From positions 1,102,872 through 1,166,871 of the forward strand of contig NZ_CP007287.1 in the NCBI RefSeq assembly GCF_000737865.1: a DNA stretch of 64,000 bases, in the 5' to 3' direction. Under the pieces are notes generated by a model. It did not search any database and was not told where the DNA came from. It saw only the letters and a program-made list of their open reading frames with translations. This stretch comes from Bifidobacterium coryneforme. Lineage in GTDB: Bacteria; Actinomycetota; Actinomycetes; Actinomycetales; Bifidobacteriaceae. Below are positions 20,998-28,650 of this stretch, piece by piece; within the stretch, counting starts at the first letter, position 1, and every line of letters begins with the position of its first letter. The position numbers were made by a program, and so were the translations under genes.

Positions 20998-21936
20998 TTA
21001 CATTCTTTCAATACGACTCGACATGGCCAGGCCATAAAGAAGGACCGCCGCCGAGGTGGCCAGGTTGAGTGATTCCGCCCGGCCATAAATAGGTATGGAA
21101 ACGATGGAATCCACCTGCTGCAGAAGCTCCGGAGGCAGCCCGCGAGCCTCGTTCCCGAATAGAACGACCCTGCCCCGGGCTGGCCCTCCGGTCGTGCTGC
21201 CGGATCCGGATTGCGCATCTTCCCGGGCCAGCAGGTCCGGCAGCTCGGTGGGCTTGCGATCAGGCGTGCCGTAGACATCCGCAGCAGTGATTCCATCTCC
21301 GCGGCCATGCACCCAGTCAAGGAAGTCATCGGTCCCCATGGTCAGAATCGGAATGTGGAAGGCCGAACCGGCAGTGGACCTGAGCACCTTTGGGTTGAGG
21401 GGGTCCACACAGTCGTCCACCAGGACCAGGGCCCTGCAACCTGCTGCATCGGCCGTTCTGATGACGGTCCCCGCATTGCCTGGGTCACGCACCTGCCAGA
21501 AGGCGGCAATCAGGTCCGGGCCTCCCTGACCATACCGCTCACCGTCATCGCCTGGCACCATCAGATCGGCAGGGTCGACCGCCATCCCCCGGGTATCACC
21601 CTGGGCGACAATCCCCTGGGCATCCGTGCTGATAGCCTTCATGACCCGTTCCGTTACCGGGTGTACGTATATGTTGTCGTGCTGCAGGGCATTCTCGGCA
21701 ATGGCTGCCACGACCGGATTTAGAAACCCGATACCCCCCTGGCCCGATGCATCCCCGGTCTGCACATAGAGGTCCGTGACCAGGTCGGATCGGCAATCCA
21801 CTGCCTCCCGGACGCTTTGCGGTCCTTCGATCAAAAAGCGCTCATGACGCTGCCGGGCCCTTCTTTCCTTGAGCTCGGCAAGCCGGCGTATGCGCTGCGA
21901 ACGCGGGTTATCCATCAGGGTTTCTGTCAGGGGCAT
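20998..21936 (-). CDS. TrmH/SpoU-family RNA 2'-O-methyltransferase
   Basis: SPOUT-class SAM-dependent methyltransferase for rRNA or tRNA. The N-terminus has the substrate-binding domain (RHERFLIEGPQSVREAVD). The knot region shows LIAAFWQVRDPGNAGTVIRTADAAGC, GRVVLFGNEARGLPPELLQQVD and the C-terminal SIPIYGRAESLNLATSAAVLLYGL, the three SpoU motifs. An insertion of about 30 residues (AREDAQSGSGSTTGGPARG) separates motifs 1 and 2. The ATG at 21936 is used; two GTGs just upstream are possible. It ends about 60 bases before pheS and may share its promoter. The exact target nucleotide is unknown. Confidence 0.92.
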   Translation of the reverse strand: MPLTETLMDNPRSQRIRRLAELKERRARQRHERFLIEGPQSVREAVDCRSDLVTDLYVQTGDASGQGGIGFLNPVVAAIAENALQHDNIYVHPVTERVMKAISTDAQGIVAQGDTRGMAVDPADLMVPGDDGERYGQGGPDLIAAFWQVRDPGNAGTVIRTADAAGCRALVLVDDCVDPLNPKVLRSTAGSAFHIPILTMGTDDFLDWVHGRGDGITAADVYGTPDRKPTELPDLLAREDAQSGSGSTTGGPARGRVVLFGNEARGLPPELLQQVDSIVSIPIYGRAESLNLATSAAVLLYGLAMSSRIERM

Positions 21937-21992
21937 ACCCACCACTCTAACTCTCTGTAATCAAGTTCACTGAACTGACCCCTGCAAATGCC

Positions 21993-22021
21993 TTGGCACA
22001 CTGCTTCCCCGGGGATAGTCT
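21993..22021 (+). promoter_or_regulatory. Promoter of sodA
   Basis: TTGGCA (21993-21998) and TAGTCT (22016-22021) stand 17 bases apart, about 95 bases before the sodA ATG. The match and spacing fit a vegetative promoter. The leader between it and the gene shows no obvious riboswitch. Confidence 0.6.
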
Positions 22022-22117
22022 GAGTAGACAAGCCAAATCGACTTGGTATTCCGAGCCTGCCGTTCGGGTTTTCCATCAAGGGTTGATGCCCTGCGGAGGC
22101 GAATGTAAGGAGACACC

Positions 22118-22738
22118 ATGCCCGTATATACACTTCCTGAACTACCTTATGACTATTCGGCCCTCGAGCCCTACGTGTCCGGCAAGATCATGGAACTCCA
22201 CCATGACAAGCACCATCAGGCGTATGTCAACGGTGCCAACCAGGCACTGGAACAAATTCACGACGCTGCCGAGTCCGGCAATGTGGCACAGTCCAACCTC
22301 CTGGAGAAGAATCTGGCCTTCAACCTGGCCGGTCACAAGAACCACACCATCTTCTGGAAGAACATGGCCCCGTCCATCGGACAGGAACCCACAGGCGAAC
22401 TCAAAGCGGCCATCGAGGACCAGTTCGGTTCCTTCGAGGGCTTCCAGCGGTACTTCGAGTCCATGTGCGCTGGCATCCAGGGTTCCGGCTGGGCCGTCCT
22501 GGCATGGGATTCCCTGGGTGAGCGCCTGGTCACCCTGCAGATGTACGACCACCAGGGCAACCTGCCCGTCACCATCTTCCCGCTGATTCTTCTGGATCTC
22601 TGGGAGCACGCCTACTACCTGGATTACCTGAATGTCAGGGCAGACTATGTCAAGGCCTGGTGGCACATCGTCAACTGGGAGGATGCCTCCAAGCGCTTCG
22701 ACGAGGTTCGCAACCTGAACACCAACCTGGTCAAGTAA
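22118..22738 (+). CDS. sodA: Superoxide dismutase (Mn/Fe type)
   Basis: Cytoplasmic enzyme that turns superoxide into hydrogen peroxide and oxygen. All metal ligands are present: His28 (MELHHDKHH), His76 (GHKNHTIFW), and Asp160 and His164 in DLWEHAYYLDYLN. Tyr36 and the His145-Gln146 pair (YDHQGN) resemble mycobacterial SodA, so metal choice (Fe, Mn or either) cannot be settled. The length of 206 residues is normal. A strong AAGGAG sits six to seven bases before the ATG. It stands alone, with its own promoter and terminator, between the phe operon and an ECF transporter. SOD is absent from most bifidobacteria known from mammals. Confidence 0.97.
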   Translation: MPVYTLPELPYDYSALEPYVSGKIMELHHDKHHQAYVNGANQALEQIHDAAESGNVAQSNLLEKNLAFNLAGHKNHTIFWKNMAPSIGQEPTGELKAAIEDQFGSFEGFQRYFESMCAGIQGSGWAVLAWDSLGERLVTLQMYDHQGNLPVTIFPLILLDLWEHAYYLDYLNVRADYVKAWWHIVNWEDASKRFDEVRNLNTNLVK

Positions 22739-22773
22739 CCTTCCTCCCCGTGCCGCCCTGGGCGTGAATAGGG

Positions 22774-22842
22774 AAGAGATCCGGATACCCTTACGCAGAA
22801 CCGCCGAGTATGGCGGGCGGAAGCGGTATCCGGATCTCTTTT
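22774..22842 (+). terminator. Strong terminator after sodA
   Basis: AAGAGATCCGGATACC (22774-22789) pairs perfectly with GGTATCCGGATCTCTT (22825-22840), then TTTT. The loop holds a second small hairpin (CCGCC/GGCGG). The 16-base stem and inner hairpin are longer than for most terminators here. Confidence 0.85.
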
Positions 22843-22923
22843 CATATATGACCGCTCATGTGTGCTGTCCAGGAGTCTGAGAACTACCGGATCGACACCG
22901 CCGGAACGGGGAGCGGACTACCG

Positions 22924-25530
22924 TCAATTGCCGAAGTAGGAGATGGCACCCGTCAATCCGGCCACGGTCAGGGCCACCACCGGAACGGCAAGGCAGATCG
23001 ATAGGTAGCACCAATCCCTGAGGCTGACTTTCGAAATCCGGGCATGGGTGCGTTCCACACGTCCACCGAACCCTCTGGCTTCCATGGCCGTAGCCAGGGT
23101 GGTCGAGCGCCTGATGGACAGGACCAGAAGGGCGAAGGCCTGCGGGAAGAAGGCCTTGAACCTGTTCTCATCACCCAACCCCCTGCTCCGCCTTGAAGCC
23201 GCAAGAGCGGTCCAGTCATCCCGCAGGACCGAGAAGAGTCGCAGCCCCGCCAACCCCCCGTACACGAACCGCTCAGGCAGGTGGAGAACCTGACTGAAGG
23301 CATCGGCCAGATCAGTGGCATCAATGCCCAGGACAGTGATGATGGCGGGTATTCCGATGGCGAGGATGCGCAGGGCAGTGGCAAGGGCCAGGTCCACCGA
23401 ACGCTGGGTGACGTGAATCATCCCCCAGGTCCAGTACGTGGCTCCTCCGGCCTTCCCATACAGGATGATGGCCAGGGCCGACCCCGGAGCTCCCAGGAAG
23501 ATGGGCCAGGCGGACCTGACAATCCTCCACGGGGTGAAGCCGGCCGCCATGAGGAGAATCAGCTCAAGTCCCAGAGCCACCGTGGCGGAGACCCAATCCA
23601 GACTGATCAGGAGGGGAAGGGCGGTCAGGAAGGCCCCCAGCAGGCGAAAAGCCGGATTGATGGAGGCGATATAGGCCGAGCGGCTTGACATTCTCGGAGG
23701 CTCGTCGCGTTGATTCATGGCCGCAACCGGCAGGACGACCGTATCCGGCACGTCCCGCCCACCCTCAGGGGCGATCTTCGCCTGTGCGGCAGCGGTCACC
23801 GGTGTTTGCCCGACTTCCCGCCGCGCCGATGCACAGACCGTTGCCTGCGAAGACCTCCCGACCGATTCGCCCGGCACCAGGCGTACCACACGGGCACCCA
23901 GGGCCTTGACCAGGTCCATATCATGAGTGACCACGATGATGCAGATCCCGTCGGCGCGCAGGGAATCGATCAACTGGGCCATACTGGTCCAAGTGACCCT
24001 GTCCTGCCCGAAGGTCGGTTCATCGAGTATCAGCACGCGGGGGGCCGCCGCCAGAGCGGCAGCCACCGTCAATCGGCGCTTCTCCCCCCCTGAGAGGGTA
24101 TAGGGATTGGCACTGGCGTATTGGTTCAGGTTGAACCGCTTCAGAAGACTTCGGGCCCGTTCCCTGGCCTCTTCCTCGGTGGCTCCGGTTCTGAGCGGGG
24201 CCACCATGACCTCTTCAAGCACAGAGCCCCGGGCGAACTGATGCTCCGGATTCTGGAAGACATAGGAGATACGTGAGGCCAGGTCGGTGGATTTCCAAGC
24301 CGACGGAGCGGATCCGTCCGCCATCGGCTGGTCGGGACCGTCACCTCCGACCAGCTCGGCCGAGGCGACCACACGACCGGAGACGGGTTCCATAAGACCT
24401 GCCAGAGTCATGGACAGGGTTGATTTACCAGCCCCGTTGGCTCCGACCAGGGCCGTTACCTCCCCCGTATGAAAGGCCAGATTGATACCGGAGGCGATGG
24501 CCCTGCCGTCTCGCCCGACGGCAAGATCGACCGTCTCCAGAATCGGGTCGCCGGCGGTGGAACCCGGGTCTTCACCCAACCGGGGCCGGCTCGAAATGCG
24601 GTCCACCTGGTCCGCCGGCCCCTTATAGGGGTCGGGTACCCATATCCCCAAAGCGGCCAGGTCGAGGCTTCTGTCGGAGAAGACCTGCTCGGGCGTGCCA
24701 TCGGCCATAACGATGGTGCGACGGAAACCGTCCCCTCCTGCCCTGCCTTCCTGACCTTCCACAGGGCCCAGCCCCAGCACGATGACCCTGTCGATCATTT
24801 CCATCCAGGGCTGCGCCCGGTGCTCCACCAGAATCATTGTGGAATGACGGCGGTCGAGAACCTGTCGAACCGCTCCGACAATCTGATGGACCCCGTCAGG
24901 ATCCAGGTTGGCCGTGGGCTCGTCAAGAAGCAGAAGACCCGGTTCCATGGCCAGGGCTCCGGCAAGTGCCAGGCGCTGCATCTGTCCACCACTGATATGC
25001 ATGGTGGACCTGGTCAGTTGCAGGTCCTGCAGTCCCACGGCACACAGGGACTCGTCGACCCTCCGCCATATCTCCTCCCTGGGGACCGCCATATTCTCGG
25101 GACCGAAGGCGACGTTATCACCAAGCCGCTGGAAGATGGCCTGAGCATCGGGATCCTGCAAAACAAGCCCCACGCGGCCGCCGACCCCACCAGCAGGTTG
25201 GCCATCGACCAGTATCCTTCCCCTGGTCACTCCCCCATCGGCGTCCTCCACCTCGATGGGCTGACCGCCAGCGGCACCGGCGTTCTGGACTCTGAGGGCT
25301 CCTTCCTGGTCACCCAGAATCCCGGCGATGCCCTCTAGAATTGTGGACTTTCCTATGCCGGAGGCCCCCAGGAGGAGCACACGCTGCCCGGCAGGGATGG
25401 ACAGGGAGAGGTCACGGACCGCGAAATGACTCCGATAGGCGTGACGATACCCCCAGTGGTCCAGGTCCAGACCTGCCGGTCTGGTCAGATCCGATCCATC
25501 CCCGGGCTGTGCTGAATCGGCTCGGGTCAC
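22924..25530 (-). CDS. Fused ECF transporter energiser: two EcfA ATPases plus EcfT (YkoC/YkoD-like)
   Basis: An 868-residue fusion of the three ECF energising parts. The first ABC ATPase (about residues 20-280) has Walker A GASGIGKST, signature ISGGQMQRL and Walker B LLLLDEPTANLD. The second (about 315-560) has GANGAGKST, LSGGEKRR and LILDEPTFGQD. From about 640 on there is a polytopic EcfT domain with the coupling motifs SRRSRGLGDE and MEARGFGGRVERT. The GTG start overlaps the YkoE stop as GTGA. It works with the adjoining YkoE S-component in the membrane and is controlled by the TPP riboswitch, so thiamin, HMP or a related pyrimidine is the likely cargo. Confidence 0.93.
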   Translation of the reverse strand: MTRADSAQPGDGSDLTRPAGLDLDHWGYRHAYRSHFAVRDLSLSIPAGQRVLLLGASGIGKSTILEGIAGILGDQEGALRVQNAGAAGGQPIEVEDADGGVTRGRILVDGQPAGGVGGRVGLVLQDPDAQAIFQRLGDNVAFGPENMAVPREEIWRRVDESLCAVGLQDLQLTRSTMHISGGQMQRLALAGALAMEPGLLLLDEPTANLDPDGVHQIVGAVRQVLDRRHSTMILVEHRAQPWMEMIDRVIVLGLGPVEGQEGRAGGDGFRRTIVMADGTPEQVFSDRSLDLAALGIWVPDPYKGPADQVDRISSRPRLGEDPGSTAGDPILETVDLAVGRDGRAIASGINLAFHTGEVTALVGANGAGKSTLSMTLAGLMEPVSGRVVASAELVGGDGPDQPMADGSAPSAWKSTDLASRISYVFQNPEHQFARGSVLEEVMVAPLRTGATEEEARERARSLLKRFNLNQYASANPYTLSGGEKRRLTVAAALAAAPRVLILDEPTFGQDRVTWTSMAQLIDSLRADGICIIVVTHDMDLVKALGARVVRLVPGESVGRSSQATVCASARREVGQTPVTAAAQAKIAPEGGRDVPDTVVLPVAAMNQRDEPPRMSSRSAYIASINPAFRLLGAFLTALPLLISLDWVSATVALGLELILLMAAGFTPWRIVRSAWPIFLGAPGSALAIILYGKAGGATYWTWGMIHVTQRSVDLALATALRILAIGIPAIITVLGIDATDLADAFSQVLHLPERFVYGGLAGLRLFSVLRDDWTALAASRRSRGLGDENRFKAFFPQAFALLVLSIRRSTTLATAMEARGFGGRVERTHARISKVSLRDWCYLSICLAVPVVALTVAGLTGAISYFGN

Positions 25531-26213
25531 GCCTTGGTTCCTTTACGGCTTCCGCTCCTGGGCAGGCGGCCCGACTCGAAGCGATCGAGGGCACCGGTCC
25601 TGGCTATGGCCAGATAGAGATACCAGACCAGAACCCCCGCCAGGAGGGCACCGGAGACCAGGGTGGCCACCAGGTAGATCAGACCGTAAGGACCGGTCAG
25701 ACTGATGGCTTGGAGATGGGTGCAGAAGGTGTATACCCAGCAGCCCAGCCCGGCAGCCATCCCCGACAGGGTGACCGTGGGCAGATTCCAGCGGCGATAC
25801 CGGCACAGGGCGAAGACCAGCTCGGCCATGGCACCCTGGAGAAGTCCTATCAGGAAGGTTTCGACCGGAACCCATTGGCTGCCCAGGAGGGATTCCAGAA
25901 CGGCGGCGACGACCTCGGCATAGATGGCCGCTCCGGGTCGACGCACGATGAGAATGGCGAGAGGGGCCGCAAAGAGATACAGACCATTGAGGATTCCGCC
26001 CAGGCCCGGGATAACACCATCGAGGAGAGACCAAGGCACCGACGTGACGATGGCCACCACCCAGTAGATGAATGCGCTGGCCACACCGATGACCGAAGCC
26101 ACGGCGATATCGACCACCCGCCAACGATTGGAGTGCCTGATATGGGTGACTTCCCCGTCACCTCTGGATCTGTCATCTTCGCCTTGGAATGGGGTCTGAT
26201 TCTGACTGTTCAT
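25527..26213 (-). CDS. ykoE: YkoE-type ECF S-component (thiamin or HMP uptake)
   Basis: A 228-residue integral membrane protein with five to six hydrophobic spans (VVDIAVASVIGVASAFIYW, VIPGLGGILNGLYLFAAPLA, FLIGLLQGAMAELVFALCRY, GLIYLVATLVSGALLAGVLV). The pattern fits YkoE, the substrate-binding subunit of YkoEDC transporters. I placed the start at the ATG at 26213, after AAAGG. The upstream leader is a TPP riboswitch, and the downstream gene is the fused A-A-T energiser, overlapped by four bases. This context supports a thiamin precursor as substrate. Substrate identity remains inference. Confidence 0.9.
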   Translation of the reverse strand: MNSQNQTPFQGEDDRSRGDGEVTHIRHSNRWRVVDIAVASVIGVASAFIYWVVAIVTSVPWSLLDGVIPGLGGILNGLYLFAAPLAILIVRRPGAAIYAEVVAAVLESLLGSQWVPVETFLIGLLQGAMAELVFALCRYRRWNLPTVTLSGMAAGLGCWVYTFCTHLQAISLTGPYGLIYLVATLVSGALLAGVLVWYLYLAIARTGALDRFESGRLPRSGSRKGTKA

Positions 26214-26220
26214 GATTACT

Positions 26221-26268
26221 GTGCCTTTCCGTAAGCACACCCTTGGGTGCGCATCCTGTTCAAGGCAC
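26221..26268 (-). promoter_or_regulatory. Expression platform of the TPP riboswitch
   Basis: In the mRNA, GTGCCTT (complement of 26262-26268) can pair with AAGGCAC (complement of 26221-26227), which contains the ribosome-binding AAAGG of ykoE. An inner hairpin (26235-26252, GCGCACCC/GGGTGTGC) stacks beneath. The layout suggests control of translation by hiding the ribosome site rather than a U-tailed terminator. Confidence 0.55.
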
Positions 26269-26276
26269 GGGTTGAG

Positions 26277-26378
26277 TGACATCCGTGCGCCGGCATTACC
26301 CGGTAAACGTTCGTCCGGTCGAGGCTGAGCCTCCTCTCAGCCACACGCTGCTCTGCAGCATGCGGCCCCCGTGTCACC
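26277..26378 (-). promoter_or_regulatory. TPP (THI-box) riboswitch
   Basis: Read on the minus strand, the leader has ACACGGGGGCC at the 5' side, the near-invariant GTGTGGCTGAGAGG of the pyrimidine sensor helix, then GAACGTTTACCGGGTAATGCCG and GGCGCACGGA at the 3' side. These are the hallmark segments of the thiamin pyrophosphate aptamer. It lies upstream of ykoE, which fits thiamin-related transport. It should lower expression when TPP is plentiful. Confidence 0.93.
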
Positions 26379-26401
26379 ACCTACTTTAGGACCAGCCTTG
26401 G

Positions 26402-27769
26402 TCAATCCCCCAGGCTGTCCAGGAGCAGCGCCTCAGTGACGATGTTGCGTTCCAGACCATAGAGGGAGATGGACTCATTCGGACTGTGGGCGTTGCCCTT
26501 GGGATCCTCCGGCCCTGTGACCAGAACCTGGGCCTTGGGGAAGAGACGCTTGAGCTCCGGTATGAACGGGATTGAGCCACCCTCGCCCTTGTTGACCGGG
26601 TCGCATCCGAAGGCCTGGCGCATGGCCTCCTCGGCGTTCCTGACCACCTGACTGTCGGGATCCATGGCCCATCCCATCCCGTTCTCTCCACAGGAGAACT
26701 CGACCTGGGCACCCAGGGGGGCATGCGAGCGCAGGAAATCGACCAGGGCCTTCTGAGCCTCCTCCGGACGCTGGGTGGGGGCTGTTCTCAGCGAGATGCG
26801 GAAGCGGGTCTGATCCGCCAGGACATTGAAGGATCCTTCGACAGGGTGGGCATCGAATCCGATAACCGACGCAGAGGGCTTGGTCCAGAGCCTGGAAGCC
26901 AGGGAGTCGGTGCCCGCCAGACGGTAGGAGTCCACCACTCCGGCATCCTTACGCACCTGGTCGGGATCCAGGTCGCGCTGGAGCCCACCCACGGGCTGCC
27001 CTCCCTCAAGGCCGGGGACCGCCAGCTCGCCCTTGTCGTTGTACATGGAGGCGATCAGCATGGCCGCCAGGGTGTTGGAGTCCAGGATGGGACCGCCGAA
27101 CTGCCCGGAATGGACCGGGTGTTCCAGGACCTTGACTGTGACATCCAGATCCGTATTGCCCCGCAGTGAGGTGGTCAGGCTGGGAATCCGGTCGGACCAG
27201 TTGCCGGAGTCGGCCACGATGATCAGGTCGGAGTCGAACTCCTCCTTGTGGGCTTCAATGAAGGGGATGAAGCTGGGCGAGCCCATCTCCTCCTCCCCTT
27301 CGATGAAGACCTTGATATTGACCTTGAGGTCGTCGCCCAGGGCGTGCAGGGCACCGGAGTGGATGGCGATGCCGCCACCGTCATCGGCCGATCCACGTCC
27401 GTAGAGCCTTCCGTCGCGTTCCACACCGGTGAAGGGGTCGGTATCCCAGGCCGTCGGGTCGGGAACGGGCTGAACATCATGATGGGCATAGAGAAGGACC
27501 GTGGGAGCGGTTTCGTCGACGATTCTGGAGCCGACCACTTCGAAGGCACCAGGCGTGCCATCCGCATTGGTGGACTGCACCACCCTGGCATCGATGCCCA
27601 CCTTCGTCAGCTCCTCGGCCACGAATTCAGCCGAGCTGCGCATGTGTTCCCCCGTGATTCCCTTGGCGGAAACCGAACCCAGGGCTATTTTCCCCTTGAG
27701 CAGATCGATGATCCTGGTCCAGTCGGCCCCTACCCGGCCCTGAATCTCTTCCAAGCCCAAACCTGTCAT
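26402..27769 (-). CDS. M20-family dipeptidase
   Basis: Zinc-dependent cytosolic dipeptidase of the M20 clan. Ligand motifs: LLYAHHDVQPVPDP, GRGSADDGGGIAIH with the bridging Asp, and FIEGEEEMGSPSF with the catalytic Glu. The later GEGGSIPFIPEL region holds the final metal-binding loop. The 455 residues suit the M20/M25/M40 dipeptidase subgroup. The ATG at 27769 has AGGAGG seven bases upstream. It faces away from the DUF3043 gene, 53 bases off. Likely role: release of amino acids from imported peptides. Confidence 0.92.
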   Translation of the reverse strand: MTGLGLEEIQGRVGADWTRIIDLLKGKIALGSVSAKGITGEHMRSSAEFVAEELTKVGIDARVVQSTNADGTPGAFEVVGSRIVDETAPTVLLYAHHDVQPVPDPTAWDTDPFTGVERDGRLYGRGSADDGGGIAIHSGALHALGDDLKVNIKVFIEGEEEMGSPSFIPFIEAHKEEFDSDLIIVADSGNWSDRIPSLTTSLRGNTDLDVTVKVLEHPVHSGQFGGPILDSNTLAAMLIASMYNDKGELAVPGLEGGQPVGGLQRDLDPDQVRKDAGVVDSYRLAGTDSLASRLWTKPSASVIGFDAHPVEGSFNVLADQTRFRISLRTAPTQRPEEAQKALVDFLRSHAPLGAQVEFSCGENGMGWAMDPDSQVVRNAEEAMRQAFGCDPVNKGEGGSIPFIPELKRLFPKAQVLVTGPEDPKGNAHSPNESISLYGLERNIVTEALLLDSLGD

Positions 27770-27822
27770 GTCCTACCTCCTGAAAATGCTGATGAGTCTA
27801 GGCGTCACCGTAACCTGTTCGC

Positions 27823-28461
27823 ATGACATGGAACCCCTTCAAAGGCAAGGACAAGAAGGTACAGGACCAGGAATCGGACACCAAGGAGATTCAGGACCGT
27901 ACCGGCGGCAAGGGGCGTCCGACCCCCAAGCGCAAGGTGGCAGAGGCCCAGACTCTCCGTCCTCTGGTCCCCAAGGACCGCAAGGCAAGCCGTAAGGCCG
28001 CCAAGGCCCGCATCAGGGCCAGGGAGGATGCCCAGTATGAGGCCATGAGGACCGGCGATGTCGCCCACATGCCCAAGTCGGAACGGCTCCCCTGGCGAAT
28101 CTACATCCGCGACTACGTGGATGCCCGGTTCAACCTGCTTGAATGGACCTTCCCTGCCATCATCATCATGCTCGTAGGGATGTTTGCATCCATGTTCGCC
28201 ACTTCCGTGGTCGATCCGGTGACCGCCAACAGCATCTACATGATGCTGATTGTGGTCGTCTACGCCTTCATCATCGTCGGCATCATCGATACCTGGCTGA
28301 TGTGGCACAGGCTCAAGGTGAAGCTGATCGAGAAGTTCGGCGAACGCTCCGTGGCCAAAGGCTCCCGCTCGGCCAGCTATGCCTGGCAGCGGGCCATGAT
28401 GGTACGACGCTGGCGGGTCCCCAAGCCGACCTCTCCCAAGCGCGGCAACTGGCCCAAGTAA
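27823..28461 (+). CDS. DUF3043 membrane protein
   Basis: A 212-residue actinobacterial protein with a Lys/Arg-rich cytoplasmic N-terminus (about residues 1-95). Two membrane spans follow (LEWTFPAIIIMLVGMFASMFA and SIYMMLIVVVYAFIIVGIIDTWLMW), then a basic C-terminal tail. This is the DUF3043 pattern; the function is unknown. No Shine-Dalgarno is visible before the ATG, so the message may be leaderless or have a very short leader. A hairpin terminator follows. Confidence 0.88.
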   Translation: MTWNPFKGKDKKVQDQESDTKEIQDRTGGKGRPTPKRKVAEAQTLRPLVPKDRKASRKAAKARIRAREDAQYEAMRTGDVAHMPKSERLPWRIYIRDYVDARFNLLEWTFPAIIIMLVGMFASMFATSVVDPVTANSIYMMLIVVVYAFIIVGIIDTWLMWHRLKVKLIEKFGERSVAKGSRSASYAWQRAMMVRRWRVPKPTSPKRGNWPK

Positions 28462-28505
28462 AAGCAACATCTTCGGTCGCGAAAGAGACCCTGCAAGCAA
28501 GCACT

Positions 28506-28545
28506 GCCGCCCTCCCCGTCCGGGGCAGGGCGGCTTTCCTTTTCC
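28506..28545 (+). terminator. Terminator after the DUF3043 gene
   Basis: GCCGCCCT (28506-28513) pairs with AGGGCGGC (28527-28534) and CCCC/GGGG extends the stem toward the loop. TTTCCTTTTCC follows. Confidence 0.8.
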
Positions 28546-28650
28546 CAACCGGATTCGGAAGAATCAAGGAGCGAAATCGGACGTTGGGAAGCGTTCACAG
28601 TGTGCAAACACTCAAGCCTGCTCGTCTTCTCTTCGCTAGCATGGGCAACT

